From: Roseobacter sp. GAI101
GTDB taxonomy: Bacteria; Pseudomonadota; Alphaproteobacteria; Rhodobacterales; Rhodobacteraceae
NCBI RefSeq assembly: GCF_000156335.1
Contig: NZ_DS999213.1
Coordinates: 2,654,929 to 2,718,928 of the forward strand
DNA: 64,000 bases
Direction: 5' to 3'
Positions 55,791 to 64,000 of this stretch are shown here, piece after piece. The notes under the pieces were generated by a model. The model worked only from the letters and a program-made list of their open reading frames with translations. It made no database searches and was not told the origin of the DNA. Numbering within the stretch: position 1 is the stretch's first letter; each line of letters opens with the position of its first letter. The position numbers and the translations under genes were made by a program.

Positions 55791-58280
55791 ATGAGCGATA
55801 GTGACGGCAAAAAGACATTGGGCCTTCGTGGTGCGCCAGCGCGCCCGGGCAACGTAAAGCAGAGCTTTAGCCACGGACGTACCAAAAACGTCGTGGTCGA
55901 GACCAAACGCAAGCGCGTTGTGGTGCCCAAACCTGCGGGCGTAAAGCCTACGGGTGGCAGCAATCCATCGCTGGGGGATCCTAAGAAGCGTCCCGCAGGT
56001 ATTACCGATTCCGAAATGGAACGCCGGCTGAAAGCGGTTCAGGCCGCCCGCGCCCGTGAATCAGAAGAAGCGGAAGCTCGCGCTGCCGAAGAAAAGGCAC
56101 GCGCAGAGGACCGCGAACGGCGGCGCGCCGAGATCGACGCCAAAGAGGCGGAAGAGCGCGAGCGCGAAGAAAGCCTGAAGGCCAAAGCCGCCGAAGATGA
56201 ACGCCGCAAGGCCGAAGCCGAGGCTGCCGCAGTTGCTGCCGCGGCCCCTGCAGCCGTTGAACAGCCTTCCTCTGCCAAGATGCCCAACACCAAGGGTGGT
56301 GCCCCGGCACCTGTGGTCCGCAAGAAAGAAGGTGACCGCGAGGAAACCAACAAGCGCAACAAGGCTGGCGACGACAGCCGCCGTTCCGGCAAGCTGACAG
56401 TGAACCAGGCTTTGACTGGTGGCGAAGGCGGCCGACAGCGTTCCATGGCGCAGATGAAGCGCAAGCAGGAACGCCAGCGTCAAAAGGCAATGGGTGGCAC
56501 GGTCGAGCGCGAAAAGGTCGTGCGCAACGTGAACCTGCCTCCGGCGATCGTGGTTTCCGAACTGGCGAACCGTATGGCGGAACGTGTTGGTGCCGTCGTA
56601 AAGGCGCTGATGAACAACGGCATGATGGTGACGCAGAACGAAACCATCGACGCTGATACAGCCGAGCTGATCATCGAAGAATTCGGCCACAAAGTGGTTC
56701 GGGTTTCGGATGCTGACGTTGAAGATGTAATCAAGGAAGAAATTGATGATCCGAAAGATCTGGTCACACGTCCTCCGGTTATCACGATCATGGGTCACGT
56801 CGACCACGGCAAGACATCGTTGCTGGATGCGATCCGCAAAGCCAAGGTTCAGTCCGGCGAAGCGGGTGGTATCACGCAGCACATCGGTGCCTATCAGGTG
56901 ACAACCGACAACGGCCAAGTGCTCAGCTTCCTCGATACGCCCGGCCACGCCGCGTTCACGTCGATGCGGTCGCGCGGTGCTCAGGTCACTGACATCGTTG
57001 TTCTGGTGGTCGCTGCGGATGATGCGGTCATGCCCCAGACGATCGAAGCGATCAACCACGCCAAAGCGGCCAACGTGCCGATGATCGTGGCGATCAACAA
57101 GATCGATAAATACGAGGCGAACCCGGATAAGGTCCGCACCGATCTGTTGCAGCATTCGGTCATCGTCGAAAAGATGTCCGGTGAAGTTCAGGACGTCGAA
57201 GTTTCTGCCACCACAGGGCAGGGCCTTGATGAACTACTCGAAGCGATCTCGCTTCAGGCAGAACTGCTTGAGCTGAAAGCCAACCCGAACCGCGCCGCCG
57301 TCGGTGCCGTAATCGAAGCACAGCTTGATGTCGGCCGCGGTCCTGTCGCAACCGTTCTGATCCAGAACGGTACGCTGCGCCAAGGCGATATCTTTGTCGT
57401 CGGCGAGCAGTACGGTAAGGTCCGTGCGCTGATCAACGATCAGGGCGAGCGCATCAAGGAAGCAGGTCCATCTGTGCCGGTCGAAGTTCTTGGCCTGAAC
57501 GGTACGCCTGCTGCTGGTGACGTGTTGAACGTGACAAGCACCGAAGCTCAGGCTCGCGAAATCGCGGAATACCGCGCCAACGCCGCCAAGGACAAACGTG
57601 CCGCTGCCGGTGCCGCCACCACGCTGGAACAGCTGATGGCGAATGCCAAAGCGGATGAAACAGTATCGGAACTTCCGCTGCTGATCAAAGCGGACGTTCA
57701 GGGCTCTGCCGAGGCGATCCTTCAGGCGATGGAGAAGATCGGGAACGACGAAGTTCGTGTACGGGTTCTGCATTCTGGCGTTGGTGCCATCACCGACACA
57801 GACGTGGGTCTGGCCGAAGCATCAAACGCGCCGATCATCGGTTTCAACGTTCGTGCCAATGCGTCGGCCCGTGCCACTGCAAACCAAAAGGGTGTCGAGA
57901 TCCGTTATTACTCGGTCATCTATGACATGGTTGACGATGTGAAAGCGGCCGCAAGTGGTTTGCTCAGCAACGAAATCCGCGAACACTTCATCGGTTATGC
58001 AACCATCAAAGAAGTGTTCAAGGTTACCGGCGTCGGCAAAGTTGCGGGCTGTCTGGTCACCGAAGGCAAGGCAAGCCGCTCTGCCGGTGTGCGTCTGCTG
58101 CGCGACGATGTCGTGATCCACGAGGGTACCCTGAAGACGCTCAAGCGCTTCAAGGATGAAGTATCCGAAGTGCCTTCCGGTCAGGAATGTGGTATGGCGT
58201 TCGAAAATTACGAAGACATCCGCGCAGGCGATGTCATCGAAATCTTCACCCGCGAAGAAGTTGTTCGTACGCTCGACTGA
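55791..58280 (+). CDS. infB: translation initiation factor IF-2
   Basis: 829 residues. IF-2 binds fMet-tRNA to the 30S subunit and joins the 50S. A long charged N-terminal region (about 60-200, Ala/Glu/Arg-rich) precedes the N2 domain, then the GTPase with G1 GHVDHGKTS (about 333), G3 DTPGHAAF and G4 NKID, followed by domains II to IV. It ends the rimP operon. A strong hairpin lies just past its stop, inside the convergent gene. Confidence 0.98.
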   Translation: MSDSDGKKTLGLRGAPARPGNVKQSFSHGRTKNVVVETKRKRVVVPKPAGVKPTGGSNPSLGDPKKRPAGITDSEMERRLKAVQAARARESEEAEARAAEEKARAEDRERRRAEIDAKEAEEREREESLKAKAAEDERRKAEAEAAAVAAAAPAAVEQPSSAKMPNTKGGAPAPVVRKKEGDREETNKRNKAGDDSRRSGKLTVNQALTGGEGGRQRSMAQMKRKQERQRQKAMGGTVEREKVVRNVNLPPAIVVSELANRMAERVGAVVKALMNNGMMVTQNETIDADTAELIIEEFGHKVVRVSDADVEDVIKEEIDDPKDLVTRPPVITIMGHVDHGKTSLLDAIRKAKVQSGEAGGITQHIGAYQVTTDNGQVLSFLDTPGHAAFTSMRSRGAQVTDIVVLVVAADDAVMPQTIEAINHAKAANVPMIVAINKIDKYEANPDKVRTDLLQHSVIVEKMSGEVQDVEVSATTGQGLDELLEAISLQAELLELKANPNRAAVGAVIEAQLDVGRGPVATVLIQNGTLRQGDIFVVGEQYGKVRALINDQGERIKEAGPSVPVEVLGLNGTPAAGDVLNVTSTEAQAREIAEYRANAAKDKRAAAGAATTLEQLMANAKADETVSELPLLIKADVQGSAEAILQAMEKIGNDEVRVRVLHSGVGAITDTDVGLAEASNAPIIGFNVRANASARATANQKGVEIRYYSVIYDMVDDVKAAASGLLSNEIREHFIGYATIKEVFKVTGVGKVAGCLVTEGKASRSAGVRLLRDDVVIHEGTLKTLKRFKDEVSEVPSGQECGMAFENYEDIRAGDVIEIFTREEVVRTLD

Positions 58281-58287
58281 TCTGGAA

Positions 58288-59085
58288 CTATTCGAAAATC
58301 GTATCAGAAGCCCGGTTGAATTGCCGGGCTTCTGTCGTTTCAAACTGCTGTGTCTCTTCGTTAAAGCTGAGCCGTTCGATTCCGATCCGGCCGTCCAGAA
58401 TATCAATGACATTGAAGTCGTTTGCTTCGCCGCGGACGCGTGATGAAAGACTGGTTCCGGCGTGCAGTTGAACCGCTGTCGTCTTGCCCGATTTAACGGT
58501 GAAATTGCCAGCATGCCACGTGTGCAGATGGCCCGATAGAATCAGGTTTGCCCCACAGGACAGCAACCGTTCCAAGGCTTCCTCTGCGCCGGGAATTGGT
58601 TTTTTTTCAGTCTCGGCTGGATGCTCAAGCGGATGATGCACAACGAGAATCCGCGTTTTGCCATCTGGTGCATGATCCATCGCATCGCAGGCGTGGTTGA
58701 TCCGTTCGGCCGTCAGCCGACCCGTTTGCCAAGAAAACCGATCCACCGAGTTTATACCGACGACAATCATCTCGTCGTTCTCGAATCTGGGGGTCAGATC
58801 TTGATCTATATATTTCTTGTAGGACCGCCACGGCCAAAAGAACCGCCGGAATGGACGATGCAGGGATACATCATGGTTCCCAGGCACGGAAAGGACGCGG
58901 GCATTGATCTTCTTGATGAAATCACGGGCTTCCTTGAACTGCTCCTCCCGAGCACGCTGCGTCAGATCGCCGGAAATCACGACAAGGTCGGGTGCCAGCA
59001 CGTTGACCCGCTCGACCAGGGGTTCAAGCAGGTCGGGGCGGTCTTTCCCAAAATGAAGGTCGGACAGGTGGATCAATGTGCTCAT
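58288..59085 (-). CDS. metallophosphoesterase (calcineurin-like)
   Basis: 265 residues. The two-metal motifs are present: LSDLHFG (about 8), DLVVISGDLTQR (about 35), VPGNHDV (about 66) and VVHHPLEHP and SGHLHTWH (about 150-190). The substrate is unknown; relatives include cAMP phosphodiesterases and UDP-diacylglucosamine hydrolases. Its ATG overlaps the lipid-kinase stop by four bases, so the two are a translationally coupled pair. Its last codons contain the infB terminator hairpin. Confidence 0.88.
   Translation of the reverse strand: MSTLIHLSDLHFGKDRPDLLEPLVERVNVLAPDLVVISGDLTQRAREEQFKEARDFIKKINARVLSVPGNHDVSLHRPFRRFFWPWRSYKKYIDQDLTPRFENDEMIVVGINSVDRFSWQTGRLTAERINHACDAMDHAPDGKTRILVVHHPLEHPAETEKKPIPGAEEALERLLSCGANLILSGHLHTWHAGNFTVKSGKTTAVQLHAGTSLSSRVRGEANDFNVIDILDGRIGIERLSFNEETQQFETTEARQFNRASDTIFE
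58305..58334 (+). terminator. infB terminator hairpin inside the convergent gene
   Basis: CAGAAGCCCGG / CCGGGCTTCTG, an 11-bp perfect stem with an eight-base loop, 25 bases past the infB stop. The U tract is weak (TCGTTTC). It lies within the last 16 codons of the metallophosphoesterase. Confidence 0.7.
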
Positions 59086-60002
59086 CTGACCGAATTCTCC
59101 AAATCGGCGGGGACGACCAAATTCAGCGCTTCGCGTCTCATCCTCAACTTGAAGGGGCCTTTCATCTTAGCCAATTCACCATCGCGGGCAACGGGGCGGC
59201 TTCGGCGCGCCATTTCGATGTCGATTTCCGTGCCGCAATGCATTTCATAATCAGTTTCTTTCTTCGCGACACCCAACGCCAGTGATGCTGCATGCTTCAA
59301 CAATCCCCACCGGTTTGTATCAGGCGCGACCAGCAGAACCATGCCCCCTTCAGCAATACATTCTTCACCGCTAAGCCCCATCTGGTTCAGTTGAAAGGCG
59401 TTGCTGATGGCGAAGACAAGCGGCGTGCGGTGTTTGAATGACTTTCCGTTCACATTTACAGTTAGTTTGAGCGGGGCGCGAAGAGTTGCCAGTGCCTTGA
59501 CCACTGACCAATAGGCGGCAAACCGGCTGCGGCCCCATCGTTCATAAATCCCTTCGCGGGTTTGCAAGATAGCGGGATAGGCCCCTATGCTGGCGTTGTT
59601 CAAAAACACCTTGTCGTTGATGACCGAGATATTTGTTTGCCGGATCTCTCCTGCTGCGATGATGTCCACTGCCTCCTCTACGGTTTCTGGAAGGTTCAGG
59701 GATCTGGCGAAATAATTGAATGTTCCCGCGGGGATAATGCCCATCTGATTGTCAGAATGCATGAGGCCTGCCGCCACACCGCAGATCGTACCATCGCCCC
59801 CAGAGGCAATGATCGTCGCATCAGGTGCTGCAGATGCTGCGTCGGATGCAATTTTCTCGAGGTCATTACCGGGTTCGAATTCAACGAATTCAACCGCGAT
59901 CCCGTGAAAATCAAAGCGATCTGTAATTTTGGATTTTCTGTCCTGGCCGTCTTTGCGACCAGAACCCTTGTTCAGAATAACAACAACACGTCCGGGCTTC
60001 AT
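59082..60002 (-). CDS. diacylglycerol kinase-family lipid kinase
   Basis: 306 residues. The DAGK catalytic domain is clear: ILNKGSGRKDG (about 9-19), SGGDGTICGVAAGLM (about 65-79) and MGIIPAGTFNYFARSLNLP (about 85-104). Its lipid substrate is unknown. It is coupled to the metallophosphoesterase and follows a 46-aa gene on the same strand, from which it may be transcribed. Confidence 0.9.
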   Translation of the reverse strand: MKPGRVVVILNKGSGRKDGQDRKSKITDRFDFHGIAVEFVEFEPGNDLEKIASDAASAAPDATIIASGGDGTICGVAAGLMHSDNQMGIIPAGTFNYFARSLNLPETVEEAVDIIAAGEIRQTNISVINDKVFLNNASIGAYPAILQTREGIYERWGRSRFAAYWSVVKALATLRAPLKLTVNVNGKSFKHRTPLVFAISNAFQLNQMGLSGEECIAEGGMVLLVAPDTNRWGLLKHAASLALGVAKKETDYEMHCGTEIDIEMARRSRPVARDGELAKMKGPFKLRMRREALNLVVPADLENSVR

Positions 60003-60069
60003 TTTAGTACTACCTATATCACCGATGACAAACGCCCCGGGACATAGAAAAGTTCAAAAAATCTGCTGT

Positions 60070-60210
60070 TTATGCTTTGTTTTTGCGGGTGATTGGTTTG
60101 CCAGTATACACGGCATCGTCAACCTGAACCGAAATGTTTCCGTTCGGCAATTCACGCAGAAAGATGCCCTGAACTGACACGGTTGTCCCAACTGTAATGG
60201 TACGAAGCAC
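60070..60210 (-). CDS. 46-aa hypothetical protein (GTG start)
   Basis: A 46-residue frame: GTG start at 60210 with GGGGGGAATTCGA upstream, TAA stop at 60070. The sequence alternates hydrophobic residues in a beta pattern (TITVGTTVSVQGIFLREL, ISVQVDDAVYTG), which suggests a small barrel-like or OB-like fold. It ends basic (TRKNKA). The promoter 34 bases upstream supports a real gene. No family I can name. Confidence 0.6.
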   Translation of the reverse strand: MLRTITVGTTVSVQGIFLRELPNGNISVQVDDAVYTGKPITRKNKA

Positions 60211-60243
60211 TCGAATTCCCCCCAGAATCTGATTAGTTAGACC

Positions 60244-60271
60244 AGTATAGGTTGTAAAAGAAGACTGTCTA
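60244..60271 (-). promoter_or_regulatory. sigma-70-type promoter for the 46-aa gene
   Basis: On the minus strand: TAGACA, 16-base spacer, TATACT, both close to consensus, upstream of a GTG start with a strong ribosome site. It may also feed the lipid kinase and phosphoesterase. Confidence 0.6.
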
Positions 60272-60329
60272 GCAGCAAAGATAAGAAAGCGTTAAAAAGT
60301 AACGAGTAAACGCAACAATATACCCCGCG

Positions 60330-60728
60330 CTACAGCCAATCTCTTAGGATTGGAATCAACGGGATATCTGCGGCTGGCATGGGATAGTCTTTCAACGCGT
60401 TGGGGCGAACCCATTTCAGCGTCTGGCCTTCCTTGGCTTGCGGCGTGCCGCCCCATTTACGGCAGGCAAACAGCGGCATCAGCAGGTGAAAGTCGTCATA
60501 TGCGTGGCTGGCAAAGGTCAGCGGCGCGAGGCAGGACGCCCAAGTGTCGATCCCCAGTTCTTCTTGCAATTCGCGGATCAGCGCTGCTTCGGGCGTTTCG
60601 CCGTGTTCGACCTTGCCGCCGGGAAATTCCCACAGCCCGGCCATGGACTTGCCGGACGGGCGCTGCGCCAGCAGCACGCGCCCGTCCACGTCGATCAAGG
60701 CCACTGCCGAGACCAAGACCATCTTCAT
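60330..60728 (-). CDS. mutT: 8-oxo-dGTP diphosphatase MutT
   Basis: 132 residues from the ATG at 60728. MutT removes 8-oxo-dGTP from the nucleotide pool. The N-terminal RPSGKSMAGLWEFPGGKVEHGETPEAALIRELQEELGI contains the complete Nudix box and the MutT-typical WEFPGG. The ATGA overlap with argJ couples it to the arginine gene, a common arrangement in alphaproteobacteria. Confidence 0.93.
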   Translation of the reverse strand: MKMVLVSAVALIDVDGRVLLAQRPSGKSMAGLWEFPGGKVEHGETPEAALIRELQEELGIDTWASCLAPLTFASHAYDDFHLLMPLFACRKWGGTPQAKEGQTLKWVRPNALKDYPMPAADIPLIPILRDWL

Positions 60729-61951
60729 GACCGATAATCTGCGTTGATTTCGATATAGCCGTGGGTCAGATCGCAGGCCCAAACCGTCGCTTTGCCGTTA
60801 CCCAGCCCCAGATCGACACCGATCACGATGTTCTGGCCCTTCATGTGGGCGGCAGCAGCAGTTTCCGAATAAGAGGGGCTGCGCCATCCGTCCTTGGCGA
60901 CTTCGACATCACCGAAACGGATCGAAAGGCGGTCACGATCTGCCGCCGCGCCTGATTTGCCAATCGCCATGACAACACGGCCCCAGTTGGGATCTTCCCC
61001 CGCGATAGCAGTCTTAATCAACGGAGAATTTGCAATCGCCATGGCGTGAGTCTTGGCATCGGCATCGGTTGCGGCACCTGTTACGGCGATCTCGACGAAT
61101 TTCGTCGCACCTTCGCCGTCTTGCACAACTTGATGCGCGAGATCGAGCATGACAGCGTGCAGGGCGTCGGAAAACGCGTTGCTTTCGCTGGCATCCACGC
61201 TCGACGCGCCGGTGGCCGCCATGATCAGGCTGTCAGACGTCGACGTATCGCTGTCGACGGTGATGCAGTTGAAGGTGCTGTCGGTGTGCTTGGACAGCAT
61301 GGCCTGCAAGGCAGGCTGACTGACCACAGCATCGGTAAAGATATAGACCAGCATCGTGGCCATATCCGGCGCGATCATGCCAGAACCCTTGGCGATCCCT
61401 GCAATAGAGACTTTTTTGCCATCAATCGTGACCTCTGCCTTGGCCCCTTTGGGGAAGGTGTCGGTTGTCATGATCGCTTTGGCAGCATCGCTGATCCCGC
61501 TGACGGTCAGCTTGCCACGCAGGTCAGACAGGACAGCCGTAATGCGGTCGTGGGGCAGGGGTTCGCCGATCACACCGGTTGATGATGTAAACACCCGTGA
61601 CTGCGGCACACCGCAGACGTCGGCAACCGCAGCGGTGATCGCCTCGACCGCCGCAACGCCACCCTTGCCGGTAAAGGCATTGGCGTTGCCCGAGTTTACC
61701 AGGATAGCCGCACCAGCATCAGAGGTGCCGCCAATCTTGGCCTGACAATCCAGCACGGGGGCCGCGCGGGTGGCAGATCGGGTAAAGGCACCGGCGATGG
61801 TCGATCCGGGTGCCAGTTCGGCCAGCATGACGTCAGTGCGGCCCTGATACTTCACACCCGCCGCGATGGTGGCGAAACGGACGCCATCAATGACCGGAAG
61901 ATCCGGAAATTGCGCTGGCGCAAGCGGAGATACGGCGAGAGCTTTGCCCAT
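60725..61951 (-). CDS. argJ: bifunctional ornithine acetyltransferase / N-acetylglutamate synthase
   Basis: 408 residues. ArgJ recycles the acetyl group in arginine synthesis. It is made as a precursor that cleaves itself before a nucleophilic Thr; the site is in KGSGMIAPDMATMLVYIF (about 190). The C-terminal part carries the WGRVVMAIGKSGA region. A GGAGTAACC ribosome site precedes the ATG. Parvulin lies three bases upstream on the same strand, so an operon ppi-argJ-mutT is likely. Confidence 0.96.
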   Translation of the reverse strand: MGKALAVSPLAPAQFPDLPVIDGVRFATIAAGVKYQGRTDVMLAELAPGSTIAGAFTRSATRAAPVLDCQAKIGGTSDAGAAILVNSGNANAFTGKGGVAAVEAITAAVADVCGVPQSRVFTSSTGVIGEPLPHDRITAVLSDLRGKLTVSGISDAAKAIMTTDTFPKGAKAEVTIDGKKVSIAGIAKGSGMIAPDMATMLVYIFTDAVVSQPALQAMLSKHTDSTFNCITVDSDTSTSDSLIMAATGASSVDASESNAFSDALHAVMLDLAHQVVQDGEGATKFVEIAVTGAATDADAKTHAMAIANSPLIKTAIAGEDPNWGRVVMAIGKSGAAADRDRLSIRFGDVEVAKDGWRSPSYSETAAAAHMKGQNIVIGVDLGLGNGKATVWACDLTHGYIEINADYRS

Positions 61952-61954
61952 TGG

Positions 61955-62803
61955 TTACTCCAGCAAACCGAGGTTGGTCAAAACCGATGGATCAATCGCA
62001 TCGGCAGCTGAACGGTCCACGTCGGCAGCATCGGTCATTTCGGTGATCTTCTCCTGCGCTTTGACCTGGCGCAGCTGAAGCTCAAGCTCTTCCTTGACGG
62101 ATTCCAGTGCCGGTGCGTCTTTCAGACGCTTGTCTTCCAACTTGATGATATGCCAGCCGAATTGCGTCTCCACGGGCATGGAAACGGCACCGACCTCAAG
62201 ATCCTGAACGGCGGTTTCGAAGGCGGGAACCATCATGCCGGGACCGAACCAGCCCAGTGATCCACCGCTTGGGCCGGACGGGCCTGTCGATTTTTCCTTG
62301 GCGGTTTCCGCAAAATCTGCGCCACCGTCGATTTCTGCCTTTACGGCCAGCGCGTCTTCTTCGGTCTCAACCAAGATGTGCGACGCGTTAAATTCTTCGG
62401 TCGGTTCGGCGGAGCCGTATTCTTCCTCATAGGCGGCAGCGAGATCTTCGGCCGAAATATCGGCGGCCATTGCCTTTTCAATTACTTCGCCGGCGATCAA
62501 CTGGCGGCGCTCGTTTTCAAGGGACAAGGCCACGCGGGCAGGGACGTCGCCTTCAAATGACTGCTCAAGCGCGGTTTGCTGGACCAGCTGATCCAGAATG
62601 CCCTTGAAGAGAACTTCGGGTGGCAGTTGCTGATATTGCTCGGGCAGTGTCGCGCGGGCAATGATCATGTGGCCTACGGTGATTTCTGTGCCGTTCACGG
62701 TGGCGACGACTGTGTCCGCCTTGACCTCTTCCTGGGCCATGGCCGGCAAGGAAAGTGAGGCGGCAACCACGAAAGGTGCCAAGAAAGTGAGGGATTTTTG
62801 CAT
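61955..62803 (-). CDS. parvulin-type peptidyl-prolyl isomerase (PpiC/SurA-like)
   Basis: 282 residues. A signal peptide (1-23, ending AMA) sends it to the periplasm. An N-terminal helical chaperone part precedes the parvulin domain (about 135-230), with ASHILVETEEDA, GGSLGWFGPGMMVPAFE and FGWHIIKLEDKR as the classic motifs. It folds exported proteins. Divergent from secA across about 175 bases, a fitting neighbour for export. Confidence 0.93.
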   Translation of the reverse strand: MQKSLTFLAPFVVAASLSLPAMAQEEVKADTVVATVNGTEITVGHMIIARATLPEQYQQLPPEVLFKGILDQLVQQTALEQSFEGDVPARVALSLENERRQLIAGEVIEKAMAADISAEDLAAAYEEEYGSAEPTEEFNASHILVETEEDALAVKAEIDGGADFAETAKEKSTGPSGPSGGSLGWFGPGMMVPAFETAVQDLEVGAVSMPVETQFGWHIIKLEDKRLKDAPALESVKEELELQLRQVKAQEKITEMTDAADVDRSAADAIDPSVLTNLGLLE

Positions 62804-62843
62804 TTATCTGTCCTAGGTTGGGCTGCCGCGAGGGGCTGCTACA

Positions 62844-62872
62844 TTGACACGGTTTGGTGCGGCCCTTACATC
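62844..62872 (+). promoter_or_regulatory. candidate secA promoter
   Basis: TTGACA (62844-62849), a 17-base spacer and TACATC. The -35 is perfect, the -10 moderate. About 105 bases separate it from the secA ATG. No SecM-like leader ORF is convincing. Confidence 0.5.
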
Positions 62873-62978
62873 GCCCTATGGGCGCGGGCTTGGCGCGGGT
62901 TCAGTCTTGTATCTAGGGGCTGTCCGGCGGCTCGGCAAGCAGATCGCGCCTCAGATCATAACTTCGGCAGGAGATTGC

Positions 62979-64000
62979 ATGCTGGGCTTCGGAACACTCG
63001 CCAAAAAAGTCTTTGGTACACCCAATGACCGTAAAATCAAGGCGACGCGCCCGCTGGTTGAAAAGATCAACGCGCTGGAAGACGAATTTCGTGCCTTGAC
63101 GGACGAAGGTCTTATTCAAAAAACGGAAGAGCTGCGCCAACGCGCGCTGAACGGTGAAAGTCTGGACAACCTGTTGCCGGAAGCCTTTGCCAACTGTCGC
63201 GAGGGCGCACGCCGGACCTTGGGTCTGCGCGCCTTTGATACGCAGTTGATGTCGGCGATCTTCCTGCATCAGGGCAATATCTCTGAACAAAAGACAGGTG
63301 AAGGCAAAACGCTTACCGCGACGCTTGCCGCTTATCTCAATGCGCTGACGGGCAAGGGCGTACATATCGTCACCGTGAACGAATATCTTGTGCAACGCGA
63401 TGCTGACTGGATGGGCAAGGTCTTTGCCTCATTGGGGCTGACCACCGGTGCCGCTGTGTCTGGTATGACCGAAGAAGCAAAGCGCGCCGCCTATGAGTGC
63501 GATGTGACCTACGCCACCAACAACGAGCTGGGTTTCGATTATCTGCGCGACAACATGAAATCCGAGCTTAGCCAGATTTTCCAAAAGCAGCATAACTTTG
63601 CGATCGTGGACGAAGTTGACAGTATTCTGATCGACGAAGCACGCACGCCGCTGATCATCTCTGGTCCGTCGCAGGACCGGTCCGACATGTACAAGATCAT
63701 CGACGAGGTGATCCCGCTGTTGCAGGACGACCATTACGAGATGGACGAAAAAACCCGCAACGTCACGCTGACCGACGAGGGCAATGAATTCCTCGAGATT
63801 GATCTGCACGCCCGTGGTCTGCTTGAGGAAGGTCAGACCATGTATGACCCCGAAAGCACGACGCTTGTGCACCACGTAAACCAGGGTTTGCGGGCGCATA
63901 AGCTGTTCCAGCGCGACAAGGACTACATTGTGCGCGATGGCGAGGTCATGCTGATCGACGAATTCACAGGCCGCATGATGGCTGGTCGGCGCATGTCCGA
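62979..64000 (+). CDS. secA: preprotein translocase ATPase SecA (5' part)
   Basis: The first 340 codons; the gene runs off the window. The ATG at 62979 has AGGAG upstream. The protein begins [12 protein letters not shown], and has Walker A KTGEGKTL (about 105), [29 protein letters not shown] and Walker [21 protein letters not shown] (about 210-230), all standard SecA. SecA drives preproteins through SecYEG; its export partner SecB is at 4243-4734. Confidence 0.96.
   Translation, partial: MLGFGTLAKKVFGTPNDRKIKATRPLVEKINALEDEFRALTDEGLIQKTEELRQRALNGESLDNLLPEAFANCREGARRTLGLRAFDTQLMSAIFLHQGNISEQKTGEGKTLTATLAAYLNALTGKGVHIVTVNEYLVQRDADWMGKVFASLGLTTGAAVSGMTEEAKRAAYECDVTYATNNELGFDYLRDNMKSELSQIFQKQHNFAIVDEVDSILIDEARTPLIISGPSQDRSDMYKIIDEVIPLLQDDHYEMDEKTRNVTLTDEGNEFLEIDLHARGLLEEGQTMYDPESTTLVHHVNQGLRAHKLFQRDKDYIVRDGEVMLIDEFTGRMMAGRRMS

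Noticed and set aside
59929-60177. 82-codon plus-strand frame in the gap right of the lipid kinase
   Set aside because: It overlaps the kinase start and the better-supported 46-aa minus-strand gene, and has no ribosome site.
1-64000. tRNA, rRNA, CRISPR, insertion sequence, prophage or toxin-antitoxin genes
   Set aside because: I searched the gaps for tRNA T-loop sequences, direct-repeat arrays, transposase motifs and integrase motifs and saw none.

Overview
The window is a gene-dense, accessory-free piece of an alphaproteobacterial main chromosome. Gene order, protein sequences and GC-rich codon use point to Rhodobacterales (Roseobacter group). It carries the replication origin region. An AT-rich gap at about 7430-7832 with DnaA-box-like sequences lies between maf-aroE-coaE-dnaQ on the left, read leftwards, and hemJ-rho-mnmE-mnmG-rsmG-parA-parB on the right, read rightwards. 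Two perfect 16-bp parS sites lie inside coding sequence, at the first codons of mnmG and of rsmG.

Layout. 78-7429: MFS transporter, Smr protein, MltA, Tim44-like protein, FxsA, SecB, then dnaQ-coaE-aroE-maf, a chain of overlapping genes running toward the left. 7430-7832: oriC candidate. 7833-15173: hemJ, rho, tRNA-modification genes mnmE and mnmG, 16S methylase rsmG, and parAB. 15170-19378: hemW-rdgB-rph (minus) and hrcA-grpE (plus). 19446-33075: mutS, a GT61 glycosyltransferase, malic enzyme with a PfkB kinase, msrA, an aminotransferase IV / sulfotransferase-like pair, a small DUF7282-type secreted protein, argG, ilvA and an Hpt protein. 33228-43550: a REC-SpoIIE phosphatase, two Nudix enzymes, Hsp33, CCA-adding enzyme, a heterodimeric ABC exporter pair, a TrmA-family methyltransferase and a bacterial voltage-gated sodium channel. 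43635-52784: two L,D-transpeptidases, a CAP lipoprotein, a 60-aa secreted peptide, hemH, an NDUFAF5-like protein, comF, grxC, a nitrilase, a MarR regulator, ubiG, pip and a short solute-binding protein. 52805-58280: rimP-nusA-ylxR-infB with a promoter and a terminator-like leader. 58288-64000: metallophosphoesterase, lipid kinase, a 46-aa protein, mutT-argJ, parvulin and the 5' part of secA, which runs off the window.

The genes are mostly housekeeping: replication and segregation, tRNA/rRNA maturation, translation initiation, protein export and quality control, haem and arginine synthesis, and envelope turnover. I found no mobile element, prophage, CRISPR array, rRNA or tRNA. No gene set here looks like a new multi-gene system. 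The most interesting items are small or regulatory: the parS sites written into two proteins, the oriC architecture, a candidate NusA-operon attenuator, a possible rho leader peptide, a tight cluster of four GANTC methylation sites, two short conserved-looking peptides, and an NDUFAF5-like protein whose SAM-binding motif is missing.
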